Shown here: piece after piece, positions 46,736 through 56,532 of the stretch
Layout of the letters: each line of letters opens with the position of its first letter
Position numbering within the stretch: the stretch's first letter is position 1
Source: Procambarus clarkii
Taxonomy: Eukaryota > Arthropoda > Malacostraca > Decapoda > Cambaridae
Length of the DNA: 64,000 nt
Direction: 5' to 3'
Assembly: GCF_040958095.1 (NCBI RefSeq)
Contig: NC_091173.1
Coordinates: forward strand, 12,765,000 to 12,828,999
Position numbers and translations under genes: made by a program
The notes under the pieces: model-generated
Told to the model about the DNA's origin: nothing
Databases searched by the model: none
What the model saw: only the letters and a program-made list of their open reading frames with translations

Positions 46736-47125
46736 CAAATAAGTTTCTAACTACCATAGCTACCATAACTAGTTACATAACTACCGTAGCTAGCTTTTTG
46801 ACACGCTGTACTCCCCCTTCGTATAGTCTACGGTAACTGCACAAATGTACCTAAATGTGTTAATAATAAAACAAATTAATTACCCCATGCATCTTTTATA
46901 GTTTACTTAATAAATGGAAATGCCTATGTGTTCGAGCTTGTGGAAAGGGAAGGTTGGGAGATAGGGAGGGTGGGAGAAATGGGGGAGATGGGAGGGAAAA
47001 TGGTAAGAGGAAGGGAAGGGGGAAGGGGAGGACGAAGGGGGGGGGGGATATAGAAATGGCTAGATGCAGCTAGATAGTGAGAGCTAGATAGTAAGCTAGA
47101 CAAAGAGCTAGATATAGAGATAAAC

Positions 47126-47127
<2 letters not shown>
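46736..47127. other. spacer, purine-rich to the right
   Basis: AACTACC(A/G)TAGCTA steps at 46748-46796; GGGAGGGAAGG-rich at 46945-47045; AGCTAGATA repeats at 47062-47120. No gene. Confidence 0.45.
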
Positions 47128-47218
<91 letters not shown>

Positions 47219-47220
47219 TA
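47128..47220. repeat. (TA)n microsatellite
   Basis: About 90 bp TA. Confidence 0.97.
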
Positions 47221-47510
47221 TACACCCACGTCTGGGTAGTCCCCTAGTGTACTATAAGAGAGAATGTCTGCCTGTCTGTCCAAAGTTGGAGGCCAGACGC
47301 CTAGGGTTAGCATCACCCAAATTTGCAAGAGGAAATGTGGACACAGGCTGGTCCGGGTAGGCCTAAGTTAAATGCGACACGAAATATCAGCCTGCCACCT
47401 TACCGAGCCCCCCCCCCTTTTGCTATCATTATGAAATCGCATAACGTTTGAAATGAAATTGTGGATATGATGTTCGTAGGCTACAATGCTGACCGAAAAA
47501 GATGAATTTA
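47221..47510 (+). repeat. dispersed repeat following (TA)n, copy 2
   Basis: Partner of 18353-18625; begins CTATAAGAGAGAATGTCTGC. A C9 run has expanded at 47409. Confidence 0.7.
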
Positions 47511-47724
47511 ATTCATTCGGGTTAGTGATGAATATAGTGAGTCGGGGAGTAGTGAATATAGTGACAGACATAACCCTCTGTCACTTTCCGTCTCTGTCAC
47601 ATATAGACAGAAAGAGAGATTGAGATATAGTGATACAGAGAGAGGGAGAGTTCACGAGTCAGAAAAAAAAAACTGAAGCATCTTACCGAAACCTTCAAAA
47701 CAATCCTTGAGATAAGAGTCTCGG

Positions 47725-47835
47725 CCAATCAGCGTCTTGCAAACCAATATTTACTTGTCATTTACCAAAGCCCGACAGCCAATCAGAGCTCGAGGAGGCG
47801 CGCCATGACGTCATCATACCACTGGCCCCAATCAT
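47725..47835. promoter_or_regulatory. candidate regulatory patch: two CCAAT boxes and a CRE
   Basis: GGCCAATCAGCG (47724-47735) and CAGCCAATCAGAG (47779-47791) are both CCAAT-box matches, and ATGACGTCATCAT at 47807-47819 holds a perfect TGACGTCA. The trio within 100 bp is promoter-like, but no exon is identifiable downstream. Confidence 0.35.
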
Positions 47836-48139
47836 TTTAATATCATTTAATCTTAGCGGTGCCGTAAGTATGTTTTAGAATAAGAGTTAGCAATTTCCAC
47901 GGCTTCTGCGCCAGCTTGGAATTTGTGAAATATAATTTCTATGATGATGGTTATTATATATTTTTTTACGTATAATTTATACATGGTATATAGACTTTTT
48001 TGTCATAGATGCATTTAGTTTTATTAGTAAAGGAACGCAGTGTGTTGGACAGCTTTGTCGTGGCTGGCCCAGAGTGGTAAACAAGGACACTTTTGTTTTT
48101 GTTTTTGTTTAGAATGGCATTGGATTAGATTAGATTGGG

Positions 48140-48388
48140 GAGCCGGTCGGCCGAGCGGACAGCACGCTGGACTTGTGATCCTGTGGTCCTGGGTTCGATC
48201 CCAGGCGCCGGCGAGAAGCAATGGGCAGAGTTTCTTTCACCCTATGCCCCTGTTACCTAGCAGTAAAATAGGTACCTTGGTGTTAGTCAGCTGTCACGGG
48301 CTGCTTCCTGGGGGTGGAGGCCTGGTCGAGGACCGGGCCGCGGGGACACTAAAGCCCCGAAATCATCTCAAGATAACCTCAAGATAAC
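48140..48388 (+). mobile_element. SINE family A, full-length
   Basis: GAGCCGGTCGGCCGAGCGGA to CAAGATAACCTCAAGATAAC. Nearly identical to 20841. Confidence 0.95.
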
Positions 48389-48490
48389 CATAGTCTTCCC
48401 CCCGAGTATACTGCTCAACTCTCTTACACTGGTGATAGCACCCTCCGTTCTCACCTTGTCCACCTTCAACTGTCAACCATCTTTATCTCT

Positions 48491-48492
48491 CT

Positions 48493-48587
<95 letters not shown>
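48491..48587. repeat. (CT)n microsatellite
   Basis: About 95 bp CT, preceded by CTTTATCTCTCTTTATCTCT. Confidence 0.98.
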
Positions 48588-48590
<3 letters not shown>

Positions 48591-48636
48591 TTCGTTATTT
48601 ACCATTCGCACTAAATACGCGCGCGTACGCACGAAT

Positions 48637-48792
48637 ATGTACTCACTTAGTTGTGCTTGCCGGGAGGGATGGGGGTTGAGCATCGGCTCTTTGGTCCCGC
48701 CTCTCAACTATCAATCAACTCGTGCATATTAGATTCCTGAGCCTACTGGGCTCTATCATATCTACATTTGAAACTGTGTATGGAGTCTACCA
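48637..48792 (-). mobile_element. LINE 3' end, subfamily 1
   Basis: Minus strand GACTCCATACACAGTTTCAA, AGATATGATAGAGCCCAGTA, GGCTCAGGAATCTAATATGC, tail and CTAAGTGAGTAC. An 11-bp insertion sits in the tail at 48662. Confidence 0.88.
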
Positions 48793-48832
48793 TATGTAGT
48801 GTCACTACACATACACATGTAAGTATGTATGT

Positions 48833-48888
48833 ATGTATGTATGTATGTATGTATGTATGTATGTATGTATGTATGTATGTATGTATGT
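48833..48888. repeat. (GTAT)n microsatellite
   Basis: About 14 ATGT tetramers. Confidence 0.97.
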
Positions 48889-49203
48889 AGAAATCACAAA
48901 AAAATCTAAATAATATTTTGACCAAAACATGTCATATGTCAACGACATAACAGCCCACTAATGCCACATCTCGGCAGGTAATGAGAGACCTTGTTAAGTA
49001 GCGGACAACCTGTACTTTACATAATTGTGACCTGGTAATGACAGCCTTGACGGGTATGGGAACACTGTCCCCACGACGGTAAGTGAGCAGCGGCTGGTGG
49101 GAGGGGACGGGGGGGAGACAGGGGGGACAATGGGGGGTGGGTGGGAGGGAGGACACCCCTTTCCTGGAGAGACCCCCCCCCCCTCCCATCCCATACAACC
49201 AAT
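48889..49203. other. unique spacer
   Basis: G-rich 49095-49150 and C9 at 49174. No gene. Confidence 0.4.
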
Positions 49204-49640
49204 TCCAGCATTGTTCGACCAATGCTCGAATACGCATCACCAGCATGGAATCCTCACCGCGTGAACCATGAAGCCGCAATTATTACGCCAGAGTTAAGAG
49301 GTCTAAGCTACGAACATAGGCTAGTGGAACTAAATCTCAAAACCCACGAGGAACAGACGGAACAGAGGGGGATATGATCACAACTTACAAGATACACAGA
49401 GGAAGGGATAAGGTGGACAAGAATGGTCTCCTCAGACTGAGAGAAAGCAGGACAAGAGGACACAGCTGGAAGCACAAATGAGCCGAAGGGACGTAAGAAA
49501 GTACACGTTCCCTGTACGGGGGAGTTAAATGCTCTAAGTGGAATGCTCTAAAAGAGGATGTTGTGGAAGCCTCCACCATCCAACAACTTGTGGAAGTCAA
49601 AGAGTAGTTAGGTTGAAACGAAAGAGGAACAGGCTAGTAG
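49204..49640 (+). pseudogene. LINE ORF2 C-terminal relic
   Basis: IVRPMLEYASPAWNPHRVNH, then ITPELRGLSYEHRLVELNLK, a stop at 49376, and shifted pieces matching DMITTYKI..GRDKVDKN and RTRGHSWK. Diverged from subfamily 1; the usual TAGGTGAGTAC tail is absent. Confidence 0.8.
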
Positions 49641-49694
49641 GCGGGGCATGAAGAGATAGACCTCATTCCTCCTTAGACACCGATTGGTAAGTAA

Positions 49695-49792
49695 GTACCT
49701 GGATAGACTCCATATACCCCTCTGGATAGACCCCATGCGCCCCCTCTGGATAGACTCCATCCACCCCTTTGGATAGACTCCATCAACCCATC
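49695..49792. repeat. 24-bp imperfect tandem TGGATAGACTCCATCCACCC
   Basis: Four units of 23-25 bp, each with TGGATAGACTCCAT or TGGATAGACCCCAT. Confidence 0.88.
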
Positions 49793-49888
49793 TTGCATAT
49801 CAATCTTGCAAGGAGGCTCGCAAAATTATTACAGGGTACTGGACGGTGTACCTCCTTTAAACTAATCATGGTATATTAGATTAACCAA

Positions 49889-49985
49889 CGCACCGAATAC
49901 ATCGTGTTATGAAAAGCAGCGGCTGACAAAATTCCTTGTTTTCTATCCATTAGTTGGATAGATTAGGTTAGGTTAGGTTAGGATG
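49889..49985 (+). repeat. dispersed repeat with (TTAGG)n end, copy 2
   Basis: AATACATCGTGTTATGAAAA, GCAGCGGCTGACAAAA, then GATTAGGTTAGGTTAGGTTA. Partner of 30520-30625. Confidence 0.75.
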
Positions 49986-50034
49986 GTCAAATTTGTACAG
50001 TGGTGGGAAATGGTGAGAACGGGCTACTCAATCT

Positions 50035-50199
50035 GTATACCCACTTAATTGTGCTCACGGGGGGGTTGAGCTTCAGCTCTTTGGTCTCGCCTCTAAACTG
50101 ATGTACACTGTACAATGTCCTGAGGCTATTGGGCTCTATCTTATCTACTTTTAAAAACCGCGCGTGTGTGTGTGTGTGTGTATGTGTGTGTGTGTGTGT

Positions 50200-50275
<76 letters not shown>

Positions 50276-50300
50276 AGTCTGCCTGCCTCCACCACCTTAT
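50035..50300 (-). mobile_element. LINE 3' end split by a (GT)n expansion
   Basis: Minus strand: GGTGGTGGAGGCAGGCAGAC, then (AC)n (50165-50273), then TTTTTAAAAGTAGATAAGAT, AGAGCCCAATAGCCTCAGGA and the tail to AATTAAGTGGGTAT. The AC tract replaces the TCCATACACAGTTT segment, probably grown from its ACACA. Confidence 0.8.
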
Positions 50301-50313
50301 GTGGTTATGGCTA

Positions 50314-50466
50314 TGTGGCACTGATTACGTGACTATGTGGCACTGATTATGTGGATATGTGGCACTGATTATGTGGATATGTGGCACTGATTATGTGGAT
50401 ATGTGGCACTGATTATGTGGATATGTGGCACTGATTATGTGGCTATGTGGCACTAATTATGTGCTT
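50314..50466. repeat. 22-bp tandem TATGTGGCACTGATTATGTGGA, 7 copies
   Basis: Units share TATGTGGCACTGATTATGTG plus GA. The edges are slightly diverged (TTACGTGA, CTAATTATGTGC). Confidence 0.95.
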
Positions 50467-51400
50467 GTGGCTATGAGAATACAGCATAGCATATATGAAC
50501 TACAACACCAATCAACATCAACACTAAATTACGCCCGTAAATATATATATATATATATAATTAGTATTACCTGTTATTCAGACTGATATCTTTCTCCTGC
50601 TCGATATTTAGCTATAAGTAACAATATTCTTTGCAAATATTACTAACATCAAGTATGAAAAACCCAAATCGGCTATCCACCATATTTATCAACCATTTAT
50701 TTAGCCTTCATTCTCAGTTTTAATGATATCACTGATCGCGTTATCTGTGACGAAATCTGAAAGATGGGGAGATAAATGAAGGCTGGTAATAGAAAGATCT
50801 AAATCCCTCGCACCCAGATCAGATCGTAAGTGACGCGGGAGATATGGGCGTCACGAGGGAGAGTTCCAGATTGTCATTTGTTTACTTTTCCAAACCGACG
50901 CCTGATTTCCCCGTCACTTATTCTCAGTACGTGAGAAAATAGCCCCTTCAATATCCCTCATCTTCATACTTTAAGAAGATCAAGAAGAAGCTTGTAAAGA
51001 TGGTATTATTTCAAATATATATGGGTAAAAAAATGGGGAAAGAGAGCGCGCGCGGGTCCAGGAGAGCTATGACAAATGAGGCCTCGTAGCGACCCTTGTC
51101 ACAGCCCGCACTAGGTGGCGCCCCCGTCGCATTTTTCATGCTCGCATGAGGCCTTGTAATCTGCGCCACTATACACTGCTGAACACGCCGCTCGAGGGGG
51201 AGCTCCCGAGGGTGAGATGATGGAGCGGGAGAGAGAGAGAGAGGTTTTGGGGAGGGAGGAGAGGCAGGGGGGGGCGGTGGTGGTATAGTGTGGAAAGATA
51301 GCGAGGTACTCTAGTGTGAAGGTATGGTTTCATCTCCTGCTTCTATATTTCCATATGTTTTATCCTACAGTTGATAATATTATGCAATACTATAAAATAC
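50467..51400. other. 930 bp without gene; CTCF-like site
   Basis: Mostly unique. GCACTAGGTGGCGCC at 51108-51122 matches the conserved animal CTCF core (CCASYAGRKGGCRSY) at 14 of 15 positions. GATGGAGCGGGAGAG and G-rich sequence follow. No exon recognised. Confidence 0.4.
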
Positions 51401-51448
51401 TCCACGCACTCACACTCACACACACACACGCAGGCACGCACGCACACA

Positions 51449-51950
51449 CACAGCAAGAATAGCAAGGACAAAGAGGCAGTACATGGGATACTGAAGGGGT
51501 TACAGATGGAAGGGGCTGAACAAAACATTGAGAAGGTTTTCAGGTTGGGCTGGTACAACAAGGACAGAAACGACTGGTAAAAGGGGTGTTTACAAACGAG
51601 ACCACGAAGGAGGTTATTCTAGAAAGGAAGAGTCGTTTGCAGTATGTGGAGGGATACAAAAAAGTATTCCTGCAGAGAGACAGGACGAAGGAGGAGAGAG
51701 CCAGGGCAGCAAAGGCAAGGAGGAAGCGCAGGGAGAGAGGAGTTAACCAGGAAATCACAGCCCCCAACACAACAGTCCCAGAAACAAGAGGGGAACCCAC
51801 AACCAGCATCCCAGCAACATCAGAGGGGAGGGCAACACCTCCACCCCCACTCTGCATAGAAACCCTCCCTTCCCCTCACCCTACCTGCACCCACTAACAT
51901 GCTCACCCAACCCTCCCTCTCACTGTCCACCCTTCCCATGAACCCCCTTG
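51449..51950 (+). pseudogene. LINE ORF1-like (RNA-binding protein) relic
   Basis: KEAVHGILKGLQMEGAEQNI and EKVFRLGWYNKDRN, then after a frameshift near 51580 FTNETTKEVILERKSRLQYV, KKVFLQRDRTKEERARAAKA and a Gln/Thr/Pro-rich tail. The order (GA..V..V.RLG, then VF...D.T.EER) resembles LINE ORF1 or upstream accessory proteins. Preceded by AC-rich sequence and joined directly to an ORF2 3' end at about 51955. Confidence 0.65.
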
Positions 51951-51954
51951 AAAA

Positions 51955-52170
51955 AATTATTAAGAATTTTTTCAGTGTCAGAGTAGTTAACAAATGGAAT
52001 GCATTAGGCATTGATGTGGTGGAGGCTGACTCCATACACAGCTTCAAGTGATAGAGCCCAGTAGGCACAGGAACCTGTACATTAGTTGATTGACCGTTGA
52101 GAGGCGGGACCAAAGAGCCAGAGCTCAACCCCCGCCAGCACAATTAGGTAAGTACAATTAGGTAAGTACA
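51955..52170 (+). mobile_element. LINE ORF2 end and duplicated tail, subfamily 1
   Basis: KNFFSVRVVNKWNALGIDVV, EADSIHSFK; then ATTAGGTAAGTACAATTAGG and TAAGTAC (duplicated terminal unit), followed by ACGCACGCACAC. Confidence 0.9.
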
Positions 52171-52199
52171 CACGTACGCACGCACGCACACACACACAC

Positions 52200-52480
52200 C
52201 GGGGCCGGTGGCTCAGTGGACAGCACGCTGTACACTAATCCTGTGGTTCGGGGGTTCGATTCCCGGCGCCGGCGAGAAACATTGGGCAGTTTCTTTCACC
52301 CTGATGACCCTGTTACCTAGCAGTAGATATGTACCTGAGAGTTAGACAGCTGTTACGGGCTGCTTCTTGGGTGTGTGTGGAAAAAAATGAGTAGTTAGTA
52401 ACAGTTGATTGATTGACAGTTGAGGGGCGGGCCGAAAGAGCAGAGCTCAACCCCCGCAAGGACAACTAGGTGAATACACA
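52200..52480 (+). mobile_element. SINE with subfamily 1 tail (first of three)
   Basis: Head GGGGCCGGTGGCTCAGTGGA, B box GGGGTTCGATTCCCGGCGCC, body with CCTAGCAGTAGATATGTACC, a short GTGTGTGTGG, AGTAGTTAGTAACAGTTGAT, then GAGGGGCGGGCCGAAAGAGC and CTAGGTGAATACACAC. Confidence 0.92.
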
Positions 52481-52487
52481 CAAATGA

Positions 52488-52736
52488 GGGGCCTGTGGCT
52501 GAGTGGAAAGCGCTTGGGACTCGTAATCCTTCGGACCGGGGATCGATCCCCAGCAATGGCGGAAACAAATGGACCGAGTTTCTTTCGCCCTGATGTGCCT
52601 GTTCACCTAGCAGTAAGTAGGTACCAGAGAGTTAGACAGCTGCTACGCGCTGGTGATTGATTGATTGACAGATGAGTGAGAGGCGAGCCGAAAGAGCCAG
52701 AGCTCAATCCTCGCAAGCACAACTAGGTGAATACAC
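52488..52736 (+). mobile_element. SINE with subfamily 1 tail (second of three)
   Basis: Head GGGGCCTGTGGCTGAGTGGA, B box GGGGATCGATCCCCAGCAAT, body, then GATGAGTGAGAGGCGAGCCG, AGCTCAATCCTCGCAAGCAC and CTAGGTGAATACAC. Confidence 0.9.
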
Positions 52737-52739
52737 TGC

Positions 52740-53037
52740 GGGGGCCTCGCGGCTAAGTGGACAGCGCTCTGGGGTCGTAGTCCTAAGGGCCCGGATTCGA
52801 TCCCCAGCAGAGACAGAAACAAATAGACAGATTTTCTTTCACCCCAGTGCACCTGTTCACCTAGCAGTAAATAGGTACCTGGGAGTTAGACAGCTGCTAT
52901 GGACTGCTTCCTGGGGATGTATGTGTGTGTGCGCGTGTCTAAGAGTATTTGTAGTAGACATAATAGAGGAAAAATAAATTGGTCAGAAAGGCGGGATCCA
53001 AGAACTAATAGCTCGATTCTGCAGATACAAATAGTAA
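52740..53037 (+). mobile_element. SINE with subfamily 2 tail (third of three)
   Basis: Head GGGGCCTCGCGGCTAAGTGG, B box GGATTCGATCCCCAGCAGAG, body with CCTAGCAGTAAATAGGTACC, then AGAAAGGCGGGATCCAAGAA, TAGCTCGATTCTGCAGATAC and AAATAG: the subfamily 2 LINE tail, not subfamily 1. Confidence 0.88.
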
Positions 53038-53058
53038 ACACACACACACACACACACA

Positions 53059-53100
<42 letters not shown>
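53038..53100. repeat. (CA)n-(GT)n mirror microsatellite
   Basis: About 23 bp CA followed immediately by about 40 bp GT: a simple-sequence palindrome at the joint between a SINE 3' end and a LINE fragment. Confidence 0.97.
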
Positions 53101-53103
<3 letters not shown>

Positions 53104-53285
53104 TTGAGAGTAAATGGAATGAACTAATAGAACAGGTTGTAGAAGCAAACTACATTCATAATTTTAAAAGTAGATATGCCAGGGGAAATAGGAAAGGAGT
53201 CATCGCTTTAAACAACCGACGGCTAGAAAGATGGAGTCCAAGAGCTAAAGCTCGATCTAGCAGGCACAAATAGGCGAGTACACCC
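53101..53285 (+). pseudogene. LINE ORF2 end and tail, subfamily 2
   Basis: ESKWNELIEQVVEANYIHNF, KSRYA, a frameshift, GVIALNNRRLERWSPRAKAR; tail GCAGGCACAAATAGGCGAGT then ACACC. Same subfamily as 7249. Confidence 0.88.
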
Positions 53286-54224
53286 ACACACACCACATAA
53301 TGTGTACTGTAAACCCCCTCTTTCCCCTCAAGTATTCCTCTCATACTAATTATTAATAATTCTTTAAACTGTCTTCTGTAATAAGGGTAAGACAATCGTC
53401 TATTATATGATGCTCTCCACACACGGTATAACTCATACTTTACGACACTTAGCAACACACTACCAAGAGTTATTAAGGATAAGGATGAGAGCCGGGATCA
53501 GTATGTGCTAAATGTGCGCTTATTTCAACTTATAAGAGATCAGTGTGTTGTCTAAAGCTGAAGACAAACGCCCTCCGATACTTCACATTCCCAAGACGGT
53601 CCGAGATAAATAATTAACCTGTCACGGGCAGAATATCTGGATAGGTCTACGGGCAGTTAGGCCCGACTCCCAACAGGAAGTCGAACCCCAGAGGGAGATG
53701 TCTCTGATGCCCATTAGAACCAGAGCACTCGTTCCTGGAGTGGAAATTTCTTAAGTCTGTTTCTTATCCCCCTGGTCAGAGGGGCGTGTCACACGTTGCC
53801 CCGACTGCCCTGCACGTCTGCGGACCACGTATCTCATCTCAGGAGGATTGAACACTCTTAGTCTATCTGTTATCCTTTGGCCACACGACGGGCGACACAG
53901 GCCACATACTTAACTGCCCTTCATGCCCTCATGAAGCAAGCAATTCACTTCCCTCACGACGTTGGAGCAATTCAAATGGCTACACCACAGAGCATCTTAG
54001 GAAATTATGAAGATAAAGCTCTATTAATAACCCCAGATCATTTTCCTGAACCAGAGCGGGTGTGAGTAGAGATTTTGATTCAGTTTGACATATTAAGACA
54101 CATATTTTATTTGTATTTTATTTATATATACAAGAGTTCTTACATTCTTCTAAAGCCACTAGCACGCATAGCGTTTCGGGCAGGTCTTTAAGCCTAAATT
54201 TCCCCGGAATACGACCCGCCAAAT
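53286..54224. other. 940 bp without confirmed gene
   Basis: A 62-codon frame at 53877-54065 (+) (MATRRATQATYLTALHALMK at its start) has balanced, non-repetitive composition but no family I recognise and no visible splice context. Could be an exon or chance. Confidence 0.35.
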
Positions 54225-54375
54225 CGTTTAACAACCAGGTACCCAGTCACTGCTGGGTAAACAGAGGCTACAGTTAAGGATTGGCGCCCAGTCAATCCTC
54301 CCCGGCCAGGAAACGAACCCAGGCCAAATCGCTCGCGAAGCGCCGGGCGAGTGTTTTACCACTGCGCCACGGGCA
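54225..54375 (-). mobile_element. tRNA-headed SINE, diverged
   Basis: Complement: GTGGCGCAGTGGTAAAACAC (box A), CCTGGGTTCGTTTCCTGGCC (box B), then ATTGACTGGGCGCCAATCCT and TTTACCCAGCAGTGACTGGG. Confidence 0.8.
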
Positions 54376-54429
54376 GTGGTAAAACATATATCATATGAGT
54401 GGTAAAACATACAAACAGTGGTAAAACAC

Positions 54430-54470
<41 letters not shown>

Positions 54471-54546
54471 TATATATATCATATATATATCATATATCTC
54501 ATATGATGTTTTACCACTCATATGAGTGGTAAAACATCATATGAGA
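54376..54546. repeat. GTGGTAAAACA repeats, (TA)n, and a 50-bp perfect palindrome
   Basis: GTGGTAAAACA from the SINE edge recurs at 54376, 54400 and 54418. After a TA/CATATATA tract, 54497-54546 is a perfect palindrome (TCTCATATGATGTTTTACCA onward) centred on CATATG, built from two inverted GTGGTAAAACA units. Confidence 0.95.
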
Positions 54547-54998
54547 CATAGACACCTAGGTGACCCCTAGGTGACCCCTAAGGACATTAGACACATAGAT
54601 AAACATTTAATTGGGCTTAAACATGGCCATAAGAGCAGCCGCCATGATTCATAGTACGTCATATTTTGTCCGTTGGGGATTTTGGCGTCAAAATGGGATG
54701 TATTATTCGAGAGGACATGTTGACCCATGAGCCACACTCACGAATTTCAATAGGGTGTTTCGTGTTAATGGATCACATGTCAGTGTTGTGAGTGTGAGGT
54801 ATGAGTAAAGAGTCCGTCATAGGTTGCTCCTTCGAAACTCTCGCTATAGAAACGTTTATGGATGACCACAAGGTAACAACGAACGGTGTATATATGGCAC
54901 ATGTCTCCACGGAATACGTAGCATGTGTTCCCAGGGGATACGTATCAAGTGTAAGCTTACTGAGGGTGTTAGCTGCCGATAACTTTCACCCACTGAAC

Positions 54999-55155
54999 CA
55001 CGACCACCAGGACCACCACCAGGACCACCACTACCAGGACCACCACCACGACAACCACGACCAGGACCACCACCAGGACCACCACGACCAGGACCACCAC
55101 CAGGACCACCACGACCAGGACCACCACCAGGACCACCACGACCACGACCAGAGAC
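54999..55155. repeat. 27-bp minisatellite CCAGGACCACCACCAGGACC
   Basis: Units of CCAGGACCACCACCAGGACC plus ACCACGA. A plus frame encodes DQDHHQDHH and is continuous with 54801-55277. The upstream part (54801-54990) is non-repetitive and unplaced. Confidence 0.92.
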
Positions 55156-55279
55156 AGGAACATCAGCGCTTACATGCTCGGCACACACACACACACAGCC
55201 ATTGTAAACCAAATGGTAAAAAAAACATTACAAACAACACTTTTAAAGAAAAAAGTATAGTGCAATACTGCATGTAAAC

Positions 55280-55405
55280 AACATACACCTGGTTGGTGGG
55301 GTTCTGGGAGTTGTTCTACTCCCCAAGCCCGGCCCGAGGCCAGGCTTGACTTGTGAGAGTTTGGTCCACCAGGCTGTTGCTTGGAGCAGCCCGCAAGCCC
55401 ACACA
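55280..55405 (+). repeat. dispersed repeat GGTTGGTGGGGTTCTGGGAG, plus copy
   Basis: Contains CCCCAAGCCCGGCCCGAGGC, CAGGCTTGACTTGTGAGAGT and GTTGCTTGGAGCAGCCCGCA. A truncated minus copy lies at 57384-57455. I recall this as a frequent decapod repeat. Confidence 0.7.
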
Positions 55406-56532
55406 AATAAACCGGTAAAAACACATTTCCATACAAAAGAACAAAAACATGAAACAAAGGAAACAAATAAGTATTTATTTGTTACCTTTCTTAAGGAATA
55501 AATAAATCAACCAATAGAGGAATCAGCGACCCGTACGAGGGAGCTGCTCCTATTTCTATCCACCCAAACTCATTAATATATTGTCTATCCTACACCTAAA
55601 ACAATCCAACGTGTATTTGAAGATAGGCAGCTGCGAGAAATACTGAAGAGCCATCGACGAACTTCTCCAAGAGCAAACGCCCGCAGAAACCTCCAATCAG
55701 GAACACAAACAGCTTCCGTTTACAAAAACAAAACAAAAAAAAACGAGAGCCACAAACAACCCCCCCCCCCCGAGTTTAAATAAACAAAAACAAATACGGC
55801 AAACAAGTTGTGGCAAACAAAGGAAGACTCTGAGGGGGTGGGGGTGGGGGGGAGGATGGACGTCTTAGCCATGCGGGTCAGGTCGGCGGAAATGATAAAT
55901 TCTCATCTTAAGGCGGAGTGATGGATGCAGAGAAACCTAAGTGAAAAATGGAGGAGCTGGAAGCAGTGGTCATATCTCACGCACTTTCTCGCCTTATGAC
56001 GCCTTGAAAAGTTGTGCCGGGCTAAATTCCATTAAGGATATTAATAGTAGGAGACCCCAAGGCGAAAATGCCTCCCATCCCCCCCCCTCCCCTATCCCTT
56101 CCTCCTCCCCTATCCCCTAGCCCCTGGACGCCAGCCATCCCCCCCATCCCCCCCGGACCCCAGGTCAGTCCCCCCCCTTACTGCCTTTCAAGTTTCCCCC
56201 TTCCCTATAGGTCCCCACCCCCCTCTCCTATCTCTTTTCTCTTTCCACACTCGTGACTATTCCTTCCATTACGGTCTCTATTCCTCTAGATTTCTTTATT
56301 GGTTGTGTTTTTCTCTTTCCTCCCAAGATCATATTTGGTTTCTCGCAGGTCCTTTAATTCTCCTTCCTGGTATTCCAGTGTCTTCTCGGACTCTCACGTT
56401 CAAGGCCTTCACTCTCATCACTCCACGTGTGCTAGTTCTTCTTTCCACTCTTAGTTCTTCTTAACTATTCTCTATTCCATTTCAACATCTCTCGCAAGCT
56501 TCCCCTTGCCCAAGTTACTGCTTCCAGGGACT
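55406..56532. other. 1.1 kb without gene
   Basis: GGGAGCTGCTCCTATTTCTA at 55550 looks like a retroelement 3' UTR remnant. 56070-56235 is C/T-rich with C runs. No gene recognised. Confidence 0.45.

Noticed and set aside
53877-54065. 62-codon frame as a small gene
   Set aside because: Non-repetitive, but no recognised family, signal or splice evidence; recorded only as an open possibility.
54801-55277. 158-codon His/Asp-rich frame
   Set aside because: The second half is a 27-bp minisatellite; the first half has no family match and contains a small direct duplication (ATACGTA).
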